From the NCBI RefSeq assembly GCF_000286835.2, contig NZ_AJYD02000015.1, positions 1 to 64,000 of the forward strand: DNA of 64,000 nucleotides. Reading direction: 5' to 3'. The notes under the pieces were generated by a model. The model was not told the DNA's origin. It ran no database searches and worked only from the letters and a program-made list of their open reading frames with translations. Every line of letters starts with the position of its first letter. The stretch's first letter is position 1. This DNA comes from Enterovibrio norvegicus FF-33 (GTDB lineage Bacteria > Pseudomonadota > Gammaproteobacteria > Enterobacterales > Vibrionaceae). This document shows, piece after piece, positions 1 to 16,590 of this stretch. The position numbers and the translations under genes were made by a program.

Positions 1-81
1 GGATTCCCGAGTGGCCAAAGGGATCAGACTGTAAATCTGACGGCTCAGCCTTCGAAGGTTCGAATCCTTCTCCCACCACCA
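1..81 (+). tRNA. tRNA-Tyr (GTA), 5' end cut by window edge
   Basis: The anticodon loop reads CTGTAAATC, giving anticodon GTA. The T arm with GGTTCGAAT is intact, and the acceptor 3' strand TCCCACC is followed by A and an encoded CCA at 79-81. The first bases GGA fit the last three of the seven-base 5' acceptor strand, so about four bases lie outside the window. It is followed by Gly and Thr tRNAs and tuf, the same order as the tyrU-glyT-thrT-tufB operon of E. coli. Confidence 0.96.
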
Positions 82-120
82 TATTTCAAATAGTTTGAAT
101 AGCTCTACGAGAAACTGAAA

Positions 121-195
<75 letters not shown>

Positions 196-205
196 ATTCT
201 AAAGT

Positions 206-281
206 GCTGATATAGCTCAGTTGGTAGAGTGCACCCTTGGTAAGGGTGAGGTCCCCAGTTCGAATCTGGGTATCAGCACCA
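206..281 (+). tRNA. tRNA-Thr (GGT)
   Basis: The acceptor GCTGATA pairs with TATCAGC, the anticodon loop TTGGTAA gives GGT, the T arm is CAGTTCGAATCTG, and CCA is encoded. It is the last tRNA before tuf (108 bases to the start codon). No terminator is visible between them, so co-transcription is likely. Confidence 0.97.
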
Positions 282-389
282 TCTTTCTCTTACAAGTTAC
301 TCAAGCCATTTGATTTATACTCAACATAAATCCATTTGTTGTATGCGTGGTCGTTAAGCCACCAAAATACCGTGCTTAGAGGGACTGTC

Positions 390-1574
390 ATGTCTAAAGA
401 AAAATTTGAACGTACGAAACCGCACGTTAACGTTGGTACTATCGGCCACGTTGACCACGGTAAAACCACTCTAACTGCAGCAATCTGTACTGTACTGTCA
501 AAAGTATACGGCGGTTCTGCACGTGACTTCGCATCTATCGATAACGCTCCAGAAGAGCGCGAGCGCGGTATCACTATCTCTACCTCACACGTAGAATACG
601 ATACACCTGCTCGTCACTACGCACACGTAGACTGCCCAGGACACGCCGATTATGTTAAAAACATGATCACCGGTGCTGCGCAAATGGACGGTGGTATCCT
701 GGTTGTTGCTGCGACTGATGGCCCTATGCCACAGACTCGTGAGCACATCCTACTAGGTCGCCAAGTTGGTATTCCATACATCCTTGTTTTCATGAACAAG
801 TGTGACATGGTTGATGACGAAGAGCTGCTTGAGTTGGTTGAGATGGAAGTTCGTGAACTTCTTTCTGAGTACGACTTCCCAGGCGACGATTGCCCAGTAA
901 TTCAAGGTTCAGCACTAGGTGCATTGAACGGCGAAGAGCAGTGGGAAGCGAAAATTGTTGAACTAGCTGAAGCACTGGATTCTTACATCCCAGAGCCAGA
1001 GCGTGCTATCGACAAGCCATTCATCCTACCAATCGAAGATGTTTTCTCAATTCAAGGCCGTGGTACTGTTGTAACGGGTCGTGTTGAGCAAGGTATCGTT
1101 CGCGTAGGCGATGAAGTTGCTATTGTTGGTATCGTAGACACCATCACCACGACTTGTACTGGTGTTGAGATGTTCCGTAAACTTCTTGACGAAGGCCGTG
1201 CTGGTGAGAACGTTGGTGTTCTTCTACGTGGTACTAAGCGTGACGAAGTTCAACGTGGTCAAGTACTGGCTAAGCCTGGTTCAATCACTCCACACACCAC
1301 TTTCACATCAGAAATTTATGTTCTGTCGAAAGATGAAGGCGGCCGTCATACTCCGTTCTTCAAAGGCTACCGTCCACAGTTCTACTTCCGTACAACTGAC
1401 GTGACCGGTACTATCGAATTGCCAGAAGGCGTAGAGATGGTAATGCCAGGTGATAACATTGCAATGACTGTAACTCTGATCTCGCCAATCGCGATGGACG
1501 AAGGTCTACGCTTCGCAATCCGCGAAGGTGGTCGTACAGTTGGTGCAGGTGTTGTTGCTAAAATCATCGAATAA
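390..1574 (+). CDS. tuf: Translation elongation factor Tu
   Basis: EF-Tu (394 residues) is the GTPase that brings aminoacyl-tRNA to the ribosomal A site. The G domain shows GHVDHGKTT (P loop), DCPGHADY (switch II), NKCD and SAL (guanine specificity). Domains II and III follow with [11 protein letters not shown] and the conserved [24 protein letters not shown] stretch and end in AKIIE. I chose the ATG at 390, preceded by AGAGGG. The frame opens at 336, but those 18 upstream codons do not resemble EF-Tu. Position behind Tyr-Gly-Thr tRNAs and ahead of secE-nusG marks it as the tufB-type copy. A second tuf near rpsG-fusA is usual in this group but is outside the window. Confidence 0.98.
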   Translation: MSKEKFERTKPHVNVGTIGHVDHGKTTLTAAICTVLSKVYGGSARDFASIDNAPEERERGITISTSHVEYDTPARHYAHVDCPGHADYVKNMITGAAQMDGGILVVAATDGPMPQTREHILLGRQVGIPYILVFMNKCDMVDDEELLELVEMEVRELLSEYDFPGDDCPVIQGSALGALNGEEQWEAKIVELAEALDSYIPEPERAIDKPFILPIEDVFSIQGRGTVVTGRVEQGIVRVGDEVAIVGIVDTITTTCTGVEMFRKLLDEGRAGENVGVLLRGTKRDEVQRGQVLAKPGSITPHTTFTSEIYVLSKDEGGRHTPFFKGYRPQFYFRTTDVTGTIELPEGVEMVMPGDNIAMTVTLISPIAMDEGLRFAIREGGRTVGAGVVAKIIE

Positions 1575-1593
1575 GATTTGACGACACACTAGC

Positions 1594-1621
1594 AAAAAGG
1601 GCATCATTTGATGCCCTTTTT
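1594..1621 (+). terminator. Rho-independent terminator of tuf
   Basis: The stem GGGCATC/GATGCCC (1599-1605 with 1610-1616) has a four-base loop and is flanked by A5 upstream and T5 at 1617-1621. It lies 20 bases after the tuf stop and closes the tRNA-tuf unit. Confidence 0.92.
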
Positions 1622-1794
1622 CTGCACCAAATCTTTGGATTGAACTTTTTTTCGCCGATTGGTCGCAGTGATATACGTTTTAGGATAAGAAAATAAGCGA
1701 CGAAGTAAGTACGTTTAGGTTTCCTTTATTCTTTTCACCTCGCTAACGCGAGGTTGTTGTCGTCGATGAAATAGACTAGTTACAGGTAGAATGT

Positions 1795-2166
1795 ATGAAA
1801 GCGAATGCTGAAGCCCCAACCGGGTCAATGGATGCCCTAAAATGGGTTGTGGTTTTTGCCTTATTGGCGACTGCGGTAGTGGGGAATAGCGTGTACGGCG
1901 ATATGTCTGTCGTGCTACGAGCTGCAGCTGTAGTTGTACTTGTTGCAGCCGCCGGTGGTGTTGCTGCTCTAACAGGTAAAGGCAAAACGGCGATCACCTT
2001 TGCACGTGAATCGCGTATGGAAGTGCGTAAAGTTGTCTGGCCAACTCGCCAAGAAACGTTACAGACCACTCTCATCGTTCTGGCTGTCACTGTCGTCATG
2101 GCGCTCATCCTGTGGGGCATCGACGGTATAATGGTCCGTCTGGTCCGCCTATTCACTGGCGTGTGA
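1795..2166 (+). CDS. secE: Preprotein translocase subunit SecE
   Basis: SecE (123 residues; E. coli 127) is the small essential membrane subunit that braces SecY in the SecYEG channel. Two hydrophobic helices lie near residues 18-36 and 38-58. A conserved amphipathic segment, [16 protein letters not shown] (about 75-90), is the family signature, and a third helix lies at about 92-112. The ATG at 1795 follows AGGTAG. The 5' leader contains a small hairpin (CCTCGC/GCGAGG, 1738-1753) of unknown role. nusG begins 10 bases after the stop, and the secE-nusG pair is conserved across gammaproteobacteria. Confidence 0.97.
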   Translation: MKANAEAPTGSMDALKWVVVFALLATAVVGNSVYGDMSVVLRAAAVVVLVAAAGGVAALTGKGKTAITFARESRMEVRKVVWPTRQETLQTTLIVLAVTVVMALILWGIDGIMVRLVRLFTGV

Positions 2167-2176
2167 GGTTAACTAC

Positions 2177-2722
2177 ATGAGCGAAGCTCCTAAAAAACGT
2201 TGGTATGTTGTTCAGGCTTTTTCCGGTTTTGAAGGCCGTGTATCTAAGTCATTGAATGAATATATCAAGATTCACGAAATGGAAGATTTCTTCGGTGAGA
2301 TACTTGTACCTACCGAGGAAGTTGTTGAAATGCGCGCAGGACAGCGTCGCAAGAGTGAACGAAAGTTTTTCCCAGGTTATGTTCTCGTTCAGATGATTAT
2401 GAATGATGAGTCATGGCACTTGGTGCGTAGCGTGCCACGTGTAATGGGCTTTATTGGTGGTACGCCGGATCGTCCTGCGTCTATCACAGATAAAGAAGCT
2501 GACGCTATCTTGAATCGTCTTGAGAAAGCTGGCGAATCACCTGTGCACAAGACGGTGTACGAAGCAGGTGAAGTTGTACGTGTTACTGAAGGCCCGTTTG
2601 CGGACTTCAATGGCGTCGTAGAAGAAGTCGATTACGAGAAGAGTCGTGTGAAGGTTTCTGTTTCTATCTTCGGCCGTGCAACACCTGTAGAGCTAGAATT
2701 CAGTCAAGTCGAAAAAAGCTGA
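2177..2722 (+). CDS. nusG: Transcription termination/antitermination factor NusG
   Basis: NusG (181 residues, same length as E. coli) binds RNA polymerase through its N-terminal NGN domain and contacts Rho or ribosomal protein S10 through its C-terminal KOW domain. The sequence opens with [14 protein letters not shown], has [10 protein letters not shown] typical of NGN, and ends with a KOW segment containing [15 protein letters not shown]. It is 10 bases downstream of secE, in the same operon, and is followed by a strong terminator. Confidence 0.98.
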   Translation: MSEAPKKRWYVVQAFSGFEGRVSKSLNEYIKIHEMEDFFGEILVPTEEVVEMRAGQRRKSERKFFPGYVLVQMIMNDESWHLVRSVPRVMGFIGGTPDRPASITDKEADAILNRLEKAGESPVHKTVYEAGEVVRVTEGPFADFNGVVEEVDYEKSRVKVSVSIFGRATPVELEFSQVEKS

Positions 2723-2750
2723 TCGTTTTTTGCTCGGAAAGTATTGCTAG

Positions 2751-2785
2751 GGGCGCGAAATTTGAATACAATTTCGCGCCCTTTT
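2751..2785 (+). terminator. Terminator of secE-nusG
   Basis: A perfect 12-bp stem (2751-2762 with 2770-2781, GGGCGCGAAATT) has a 7-base loop and is followed by TTTTG. It separates secE-nusG from the rplKA operon. Confidence 0.93.
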
Positions 2786-2847
2786 GTTAAACGGGGAGTC
2801 TGTTTGCAAAAAAACAGACGTTTGAACCCAAATTTAGGTATTTAGTA

Positions 2848-3276
2848 ATGGCTAAAAAAGTAGAAGCTTACATCAAGCTGCAAGTTGCAGCGGGTATGGC
2901 TAACCCAAGTCCACCAGTTGGTCCAGCTCTTGGTCAACACGGCGTTAACATCATGGAATTCTGTAAAGCGTTTAACGCACGTACAGAATCTATGGAGAAA
3001 GGTCTTCCTACTCCAGTTGTTATCTCTGTATACAGCGACCGTTCTTTCACTTTCGAAATGAAGACGCCACCTGCTGCAGTTCTTCTTAAGAAAGCAGCTG
3101 GCATCAAGTCTGGTTCAGGCCGTCCTAACACTGAGAAAGTTGGTACTATTACTGACGCTCAGGTTCAGGAAATCGCTGAAACTAAAGCGAAAGACATGAC
3201 TGGTGCAGACATTGAAGCGATGAAACGCTCAATTGCTGGTACTGCTCGTTCAATGGGTCTGGTAGTAGAGGGTTAA
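2848..3276 (+). CDS. rplK: 50S ribosomal protein L11
   Basis: L11 (142 residues) sits at the GTPase-associated centre of the 50S subunit and binds the 1067 region of 23S rRNA. The proline-rich hinge [20 protein letters not shown] and the [20 protein letters not shown] segment are diagnostic. The start ATG at 2848 has only a weak Shine-Dalgarno (AGGT about 13 bases upstream). In E. coli the L1 protein represses translation of this operon by binding near the rplK start. The arrangement here allows the same, but I did not fold the site. rplA follows after 4 bases. Confidence 0.98.
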   Translation: MAKKVEAYIKLQVAAGMANPSPPVGPALGQHGVNIMEFCKAFNARTESMEKGLPTPVVISVYSDRSFTFEMKTPPAAVLLKKAAGIKSGSGRPNTEKVGTITDAQVQEIAETKAKDMTGADIEAMKRSIAGTARSMGLVVEG

Positions 3277-3280
3277 GACA

Positions 3281-3985
3281 ATGGCTAAATTGACTAAACG
3301 CATGCGCGTTATCCGCGACAAAGTTGATGTTACTCGTGAGTATGACATCAACGAAGCTGTTGCTCTTTTGAAAGAACTTGCTACTGCTAAATTCGTAGAA
3401 AGTGTTGATGTTGCAGTAAACCTGGGCATCGATGCACGTAAATCAGACCAAAACGTTCGTGGCGCAACTGTGTTGCCACACGGTACTGGTCGTGATATCC
3501 GCGTAGCGGTATTCACCCAAGGTGCTAACGCTGAAGCTGCAAAAGAAGCTGGCGCTGACATCATTGGTATGGAAGATCTGGCTGACCAAATCAAGAAAGG
3601 CGAGATGAACTTCGACGTAGTTATCGCATCACCTGATGCAATGCGCGTTGTTGGTCAACTTGGTACTATCTTGGGCCCACGCGGTCTGATGCCAAACCCG
3701 AAAGTTGGTACTGTAACCCCTAACGTTGCTCAAGCGGTTAAGAACGCTAAAGCAGGTCAGGTTCGTTACCGTAACGACAAGAACGGTATCATCCACACCA
3801 CTATTGGTAAGGTTGATTTCGATACTGACAAACTTAAGGGTAACCTTGAAGCATTGTTGGTAGCTCTGAAGAAAGCGAAGCCTTCTTCAGCGAAAGGTAC
3901 TTTCGTTAAGAAAGTAAGCATCTCTACCACTATGGGTGCAGGTGTTGCGGTTGACCAGAACACTCTGGAAGCAAGCGCAAACTAA
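3281..3985 (+). CDS. rplA: 50S ribosomal protein L1
   Basis: L1 (234 residues, same as E. coli) forms the mobile L1 stalk and releases deacylated tRNA from the E site. It is also the translational repressor of rplKA in E. coli. Visible signatures are KLTKRMRVI at the N terminus, VLPHGTGR, and the [19 protein letters not shown] block (about residues 124-142). It is translationally coupled to rplK with a 4-base gap. The promoter for rplJL begins one base after its stop codon. Confidence 0.98.
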   Translation: MAKLTKRMRVIRDKVDVTREYDINEAVALLKELATAKFVESVDVAVNLGIDARKSDQNVRGATVLPHGTGRDIRVAVFTQGANAEAAKEAGADIIGMEDLADQIKKGEMNFDVVIASPDAMRVVGQLGTILGPRGLMPNPKVGTVTPNVAQAVKNAKAGQVRYRNDKNGIIHTTIGKVDFDTDKLKGNLEALLVALKKAKPSSAKGTFVKKVSISTTMGAGVAVDQNTLEASAN

Positions 3986-4014
3986 TTGCTTGAAGCGAAG
4001 GGTTGCTGTATAAT
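3986..4014 (+). promoter_or_regulatory. Sigma-70 promoter of rplJL-rpoBC (P-L10) overlapping a 12-bp inverted repeat
   Basis: A -35 box TTGCTT (3986-3991), a 17-bp spacer and a perfect -10 TATAAT (4009-4014) start right after the rplA stop. The promoter is embedded in a perfect inverted repeat, TTGAAGCGAAGG at 3990-4001 and its complement at 4015-4026, with the -10 box in the loop. An rplJ promoter at this place is known in E. coli. The palindrome is seen directly, and its function is not known to me. Confidence 0.8.
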
Positions 4015-4041
4015 CCTTCGCTTCAAATTTATGGCTGAGTC

Positions 4042-4200
4042 CGGCTTGCTGGGCTTCGTCCAAGACCGTAGGCGTCTGGTGTTTTCACTAAGACTTAATG
4101 CTTACCTACGTAGACGGTGCCAGAACATGATAGATATATTCTTTCTTGGATCTGCGCCGTAATTACTCTCCTACTGCGAAGTAGCGAGTGGTGTATATAT
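4042..4200 (+). promoter_or_regulatory. L10 (rplJ) mRNA leader, autogenous control element
   Basis: The untranslated leader between the promoter and rplJ carries blocks I recognise from the E. coli rplJ leader, including CTGGTGTTTTCA, CTTAATGCTTACCTACGTAG, ACGGTGCCAGAAC and AATTACTCTCC, in the same order. In E. coli the L10-(L7/L12) complex binds this folded leader and blocks translation of rplJL. Exact ends of the element are approximate. Confidence 0.82.
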
Positions 4201-4219
4201 AATCCAGGAGCAAATCCAA

Positions 4220-4708
4220 ATGGCATTAAATCTTCAAGACAAAAAAGCAATTGTTGCTGAAGTCAACGAAGCTGCCAGTGGTGCCCTTTCTGCAGTTGTA
4301 GCTGATTCTCGCGGTGTAGCGGTAGGCGCAATGACTTCTCTACGTAAACAAGCTCGTGAAGCTGGCGTTTACATGAGAGTTGTTCGTAATACCTTGGCTC
4401 GTCGTGCAGTTGAAGGTACTGACTATGCGTGTCTGCAAGACACGTTTGTTGGTCCAACACTGATTGCGTTCTCTAATGAGCACCCAGGTGCTGCGGCGCG
4501 TCTTTTCAAAGACTTCGCTAAAGAGAACAAGAAATTCGAGATCAAAGCTGCTGCATTCGAAGGCTCTATCACTGATGCTGACGTTCTAGCAACGCTGCCA
4601 ACATACGACGAAGCTATTGCGCGTCTGATGATGTGCATGAAAGAAGCGTCTGCTGGCAAGCTGGTTCGCACTATCGCGGCCGTTCGCGATCAGAAAGAAG
4701 CTGCATAA
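4220..4708 (+). CDS. rplJ: 50S ribosomal protein L10
   Basis: L10 (162 residues; E. coli 165) is the base of the L7/L12 stalk and the repressor of its own mRNA. The N terminus [15 protein letters not shown] and the block [27 protein letters not shown] (about 35-61) bind rRNA. The C-terminal helix carries the L7/L12 dimer sites. The ATG at 4220 is preceded by CCAGGAG. It is followed after 59 bases by rplL. Confidence 0.97.
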   Translation: MALNLQDKKAIVAEVNEAASGALSAVVADSRGVAVGAMTSLRKQAREAGVYMRVVRNTLARRAVEGTDYACLQDTFVGPTLIAFSNEHPGAAARLFKDFAKENKKFEIKAAAFEGSITDADVLATLPTYDEAIARLMMCMKEASAGKLVRTIAAVRDQKEAA

Positions 4709-4767
4709 TTGCATTGCTTTTTACCGATTGCTATTTAAACTAATTGTTGACTTTAAAGAGAATTGTT

Positions 4768-5133
4768 ATGTCTATCACTAACGAGCAAATCCTAGACGCA
4801 GTTGCAGAAATGTCTGTAATGCAAGTTGTTGAGCTTATTGAAGCTATGGAAGAGAAATTCGGTGTTACTGCTGCTGCTGCAGTAGTTGCAGGCGGCGCTG
4901 TTGCAGAAGCAGCAGAAGAGCAAACTGAATTCGACGTAATCCTGACTTCTTGTGGTCCTAACAAAGTTGCTGTTATCAAAGCAGTACGTGGCGCAACTGG
5001 CCTAGGTCTGAAAGAAGCTAAAGCTGTTGTTGACGGTGCTCCAGCTCCGTTGAAAGAAGCAGTTTCTAAAGAAGAAGCTGACGCTCTTAAAGCACAGCTA
5101 GAAGAAGCTGGTGCTTCTGTTGAAGTTAAGTAA
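4768..5133 (+). CDS. rplL: 50S ribosomal protein L7/L12
   Basis: This is the 121-residue stalk protein that recruits and stimulates EF-Tu, EF-G and IF2. The N-terminal dimerisation helix (about 1-32), an Ala-rich hinge (about 33-52) and the C-terminal factor-binding domain with [20 protein letters not shown] are all present. I use the ATG at 4768, preceded by AAAGAG; the frame extends eight codons upstream to 4744 without similarity. An unusual cysteine (C62 in LTSCGPNK) sits in the C-terminal domain at a place that is Ala in E. coli. Confidence 0.98.
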   Translation: MSITNEQILDAVAEMSVMQVVELIEAMEEKFGVTAAAAVVAGGAVAEAAEEQTEFDVILTSCGPNKVAVIKAVRGATGLGLKEAKAVVDGAPAPLKEAVSKEEADALKAQLEEAGASVEVK

Positions 5134-5168
5134 TTATTGCTTAGCTTCTTAGCCTGAAATGGCTAATG

Positions 5169-5198
5169 GCTGGTGGCTAAATAGCCACCGGCCTTTTT
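5169..5198 (+). terminator. rplL-rpoB attenuator
   Basis: The stem GCTGGTGGCT/AGCCACCGGC (5169-5178 with 5183-5192, one G-T pair) has a loop AAAT and is followed by CTTTTTG. In E. coli a partial terminator at this place lets only a fraction of ribosomal-protein transcripts enter rpoBC, and the same role is likely here. Confidence 0.87.
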
Positions 5199-5365
5199 GC
5201 GCTGTAGGGCAGTAGTGAATTTTGCACCCCGTTTAGTCACTACTTTCCATGCAAAAAAAGTATCAGATTAACCCTCTGATGCTCCTACAGTAAACGGTTG
5301 GTTGTTTAGTTACTGTCCCTCAGTCTGGACAGTTTGGGTCACTTATCAGCGAGCTGAGGAACCCT

Positions 5366-9391
<4,026 letters not shown>

Positions 9392-9426
9392 GCCAAGGCT
9401 TAATCGCTATTTCCGGTATCAATATG

Positions 9427-9450
9427 AAGGCGCTGCCTGTCAGCGCCTTT
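9427..9450 (+). terminator. Hairpin between rpoB and rpoC
   Basis: The stem AAGGCGCTG/CAGCGCCTT (9427-9435 with 9441-9449) has a five-base loop. Only a very short T run follows, so it is more likely an mRNA stability or processing hairpin than a full terminator. Confidence 0.55.
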
Positions 9451-9478
9451 CTGGGTCAACTCCTCACAGGAGCCAAAT

Positions 9479-13690
<4,212 letters not shown>

Positions 13691-13710
13691 GCTTTTGCTG
13701 ACTTGAATTG

Positions 13711-13738
13711 AAAAGGCACCCTTCGGGGTGCCTTTTTT
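13711..13738 (+). terminator. Terminator of the rplJL-rpoBC operon
   Basis: The stem AAAAGGCACCC/GGGTGCCTTTT (13711-13721 with 13726-13736) is capped by a TTCG tetraloop and followed by a T run. The next 197 bases (13739-13935) hold no gene I can support. Confidence 0.96.
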
Positions 13739-13935
13739 GTTTCTAGTGATCTCATCGAGCGTTTGCATAACTGGCGTATATAAGCCATTTACAGCTGTGC
13801 TGTATATTCTCATGACAGAGTGTTAATCATTTCTAGTGGGATTGCGTTAGAGGAACGTGAGGAGAGTGCTTTGTAGAAAAAATGAGAATAGAAGAATGCG
13901 AGAGATTGCTCAAGGGGGCTCTATTGAGATGCGAT

Positions 13936-13972
13936 GAAAAAACGCCGGCTGGTGGCAAACACCAACAGCCGA
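13936..13972 (-). terminator. Terminator of rsd (minus strand)
   Basis: On the minus strand a CGGCT/AGCCG stem (13946-13950 with 13967-13971), extended by GGTG/CACC, is followed by GCGTTTTTTC. It lies 26 bases after the rsd stop. Confidence 0.85.
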
Positions 13973-13997
13973 AGTAAAATGTCGCTATAAAATAACG

Positions 13998-14477
13998 CTA
14001 AGCACCGGGCGGAATAGACAGGCTATCCGCAATTAACTGGATTAGCATATCTTCCTGTTCAAAGCGCAATTCCATGATTTCACCAACACGTGAAATATCG
14101 CTATCAAAGCGGGAGAAGTTATCTTCATCCAACACAAACGCGCTGTATTTGTCGTTAAAGGTTAACAGTGGCTCTGTGGTTTCAACGATGCGCGCATAAA
14201 GCGTGTCGATCTCAGTATTCGTGGAGAAACCCGTTGACTGCCAACGACTCATCACCATGTCATAAATTTTGAAGTGACCAGCAGATATATAATCTACCAG
14301 CGCTTCACAGAAGTGGTTTAACGCCTCTTCTGTAGGAAGACAATTCTTGTTAACGCCTGACAGCCCGGCGACCTTAGAATATTCCACAAGTAGTTCTTGT
14401 CTTAGTGTTAACCAGTAGTCGATCACATCGCTGTAACCACCCCACTGTTGCTGTGCTTTTTCGAGTTTACTAAGCAT
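13998..14477 (-). CDS. rsd: Regulator of sigma D (anti-sigma-70 factor Rsd)
   Basis: The protein has 159 residues. Rsd (E. coli 158) binds region 4 of sigma-70 and sequesters it in stationary phase, favouring alternative sigma factors. The family pattern is visible: a helix with WLTLRQELLVEYSKVAGL, then ALVDYISAGHFKIYDMV (E. coli SLVDYLSAGHFSIYE), and a C-terminal GEIMELRFEQEDMLIQLI. The ATG at 14477 has GAGGAA 7 bases upstream; the frame also has an ATG at 14492 lacking such a site. It is divergent from nudC and convergent with rpoC. Confidence 0.93.
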   Translation of the reverse strand: MLSKLEKAQQQWGGYSDVIDYWLTLRQELLVEYSKVAGLSGVNKNCLPTEEALNHFCEALVDYISAGHFKIYDMVMSRWQSTGFSTNTEIDTLYARIVETTEPLLTFNDKYSAFVLDEDNFSRFDSDISRVGEIMELRFEQEDMLIQLIADSLSIPPGA

Positions 14478-14619
14478 GACCACGTTCCTCATGATCAGCG
14501 CACCTGAGCGCTTTTATAGGATTAGAGCCATATCATTCAGGCCGTCAATTGACTAACATCAGGTAATTAAATTTAGAGTGCCTCAAATTTTCACTGTTAG
14601 CAAGGATCTAAACTGCGTT

Positions 14620-15378
14620 ATGTCTGACCAAAATGATCTTGTGTATCTGTGTTGTGCAAACGACGGAAAGTTATGGTTACCTGATCACAGCTTGCCGTTA
14701 ATCACCATATCCAAGCTTGAGAAAATGGCAGTATCTAGCTATGTCATCGGTACGTTTGACGGAAGAGAAGTCCACTTTACGGTGGATAGTCACGCTTTTT
14801 CTTCTGATGAGTTCGACAGCCTTCGTTGCCAACTGCATCTGAGTCCAGCTTTGTTTAATATGGCGGGGCGAGCGATACAGCTCGACTATATGTGTCATTC
14901 TCAGGGATTTTGCTGCAAATGCGGAGGCGTTAATCACTTTGATGCTGCGCACCCTGCCATGGTCTGTGATCAGTGCCATACGGTACATTATCCGCGTATA
15001 TCACCCTGTGTGATTGTTGCTGTTAGGCGTGGCGGTGAAATTTTGCTAGCACAACATCCTCGCCATAAAAACGGCATGTACACAGTGATAGCGGGGTTTG
15101 TTGAAGCCGGTGAAACGCTAGAGCAATGTGTGGCACGCGAAGTCAAAGAGGAAACCGGCATAGAGGTGGCGAACATTCGCTACTTTGATAGCCAACCTTG
15201 GGCGTTCCCTTCGAATTTAATGATGGGCTTTGTGGCTGACTATGCGACAGGCGATATTAATCCAGATTATGAAGAACTGACGGACGCGAGTTGGTTTGAC
15301 GTAGATGCACTACCGCTGGTGGCACCGGAAGGGACAATCGCACGTCGGCTGATTGAAGAAGTAAGAGCTCTTCGTTAA
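14620..15378 (+). CDS. nudC: NAD-capped RNA hydrolase / NADH pyrophosphatase NudC
   Basis: NudC (252 residues from this start; E. coli 257) hydrolyses NADH to NMNH and AMP and removes NAD caps from RNA. A zinc ribbon with CCKCG and CDQC (about residues 98-119), the NUDIX box GFVEAGETLEQCVAREVKEE and the family-specific SQPWAFPSNLM are all present. I prefer the ATG at 14620, which places the start as in E. coli relative to the KLWLP motif. An upstream GTG at 14578 would add 14 residues. Divergent from rsd. In related genomes nudC lies close to hemE, but here the aco locus intervenes. Confidence 0.93.
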   Translation: MSDQNDLVYLCCANDGKLWLPDHSLPLITISKLEKMAVSSYVIGTFDGREVHFTVDSHAFSSDEFDSLRCQLHLSPALFNMAGRAIQLDYMCHSQGFCCKCGGVNHFDAAHPAMVCDQCHTVHYPRISPCVIVAVRRGGEILLAQHPRHKNGMYTVIAGFVEAGETLEQCVAREVKEETGIEVANIRYFDSQPWAFPSNLMMGFVADYATGDINPDYEELTDASWFDVDALPLVAPEGTIARRLIEEVRALR

Positions 15379-15422
15379 TCAATAGATGAAGCTTTCGATG
15401 TCAGCTGGATGGCATTGCTGAC

Positions 15423-15450
15423 AATAAGGGATGCTAAGCATCCCTTATTT
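15423..15450 (+). terminator. Bidirectional terminator between nudC and acoC
   Basis: A perfect 12-bp stem AATAAGGGATGC and its complement (15423-15434 with 15438-15449) surrounds the loop TAA, with A/T ends on both sides. It can serve nudC (plus) and acoC (minus). Confidence 0.88.
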
Positions 15451-15477
15451 GATCGGCGCTCGCTGATTAACAGGCGC

Positions 15478-16590
15478 TTATTGATTGGCGCTGTGCGCCA
15501 AAATTATCGTATTAACCTCATTGGCTTTCTCCATTTGCACCATGTGTCCAGCATTCTCAAGAACATGACACTCAGCATCCGGCAAAGTATTGGCATCCGA
15601 TGCAGGGATCACCGCATCTTTGTCCCCCCATATCACCAGTGTTGGTAATGGCAGGGATAGAGAAGCAGCGTGCTGTTGGATGTGAGAGGGGAATAACTCG
15701 TTAGCAAGGTAAGCCAATGCCGTATTAACGCCATCTAAGCGTTTATATTTGAGTACATCGTCAACCAAGCTGCGTGTCACCAAACGACTGTCAGCAAATA
15801 GCAATTGGAGCACAGGCTTGAGCTCACGACGATTGTTAGCATCAATAAAGCCTTGTATGTAATCGCCATTGATCGTTTTCCCAAGTCCCGCGCTCGCAAT
15901 CATGGTCAGTGACTGCACTTTTTCTGGGTGCTGTCTTGCTATCTCACTACAGATGAAGCCCCCCATTGAATGTCCGACCAAATGTGTTTTAGGTACATTA
16001 AGCCGATCAAGCAAGTCCACAACCGTTTGCGTGAGATCGGCTAAGGTTAATGCGAAATTCGGTATCACGGATTGACCATGAGCAGGCAAATCGAGCGCTA
16101 TCACGGGCGCGACGTTGCTGAGTGCATCGATATTGAATAGCCAGTTATCGAGATCACCACCAAAACCGTGGATTAACATGAAGGGCGTGCCTTCTGCATC
16201 TTGATTTAGGTAGGTGTAACGAATTTTGCCTATCGCGGTGTCAGTAAAGGCATAGGCTGATGCTTGCTCTTGCGCGTCTTCATCGTTGGTATCTGGTTGA
16301 ACAAACGTCGCAACGTAGTCATCGATTTCAGACTCCGATACCTCTTCGGGTGCAAGTACCCCTAACAGGGCTTGTACCGAATATACATCGCCTTCTTGTG
16401 CCACTTTGCGTCGAAACAAGCCCGGATCTGGCGCTTCTACTTCACTCGCGATTTTATCCGTTTCGACATCCATGATGATTTGTCCAACCTCGATGGTATC
16501 GCCTTCGTTGACATGCCATTCCGTGAGTGTGCCTTCCTTCATTGAAAGCCCCCATTTGGGCATGACGAGCGCAACTATCTTTGAACTCAT
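15478..16590 (-). CDS. acoC: Acetoin dehydrogenase E2 component, lipoyl domain fused to alpha/beta hydrolase
   Basis: AcoC (370 residues) receives the acetyl group from the E1 enzyme AcoAB and passes it to CoA. Residues 1-80 form a lipoyl domain with attachment lysine K46 in DVETDKIAS. A linker rich in D, E and Q (about 95-112) follows, then an alpha/beta-hydrolase domain with HGFGG (141-145), nucleophile S208 in GHSMGG, an Asp in GDKDAVIP and a His in NAGHMV. This is the known AcoC layout. There is no peripheral-subunit-binding domain and no HxxxDG acetyltransferase motif. The ATG overlaps the acoB stop (ATGA), so translation is coupled. Confidence 0.92.
   Translation of the reverse strand: MSSKIVALVMPKWGLSMKEGTLTEWHVNEGDTIEVGQIIMDVETDKIASEVEAPDPGLFRRKVAQEGDVYSVQALLGVLAPEEVSESEIDDYVATFVQPDTNDEDAQEQASAYAFTDTAIGKIRYTYLNQDAEGTPFMLIHGFGGDLDNWLFNIDALSNVAPVIALDLPAHGQSVIPNFALTLADLTQTVVDLLDRLNVPKTHLVGHSMGGFICSEIARQHPEKVQSLTMIASAGLGKTINGDYIQGFIDANNRRELKPVLQLLFADSRLVTRSLVDDVLKYKRLDGVNTALAYLANELFPSHIQQHAASLSLPLPTLVIWGDKDAVIPASDANTLPDAECHVLENAGHMVQMEKANEVNTIILAHSANQ

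Noticed and set aside
1622..1794. Possible tRNA-Trp between tuf and secE, as in some vibrios
   Set aside because: Read through fully; no cloverleaf or CCA end is present. Only a small hairpin at 1738-1753 is seen.
13780..13805. Palindrome TACAGC-TGT-GCTGTA after rpoC
   Set aside because: Short inverted repeat in a gene-free spacer with no clear link to a promoter; it does not fit LexA (CTGT-N8-ACAG).
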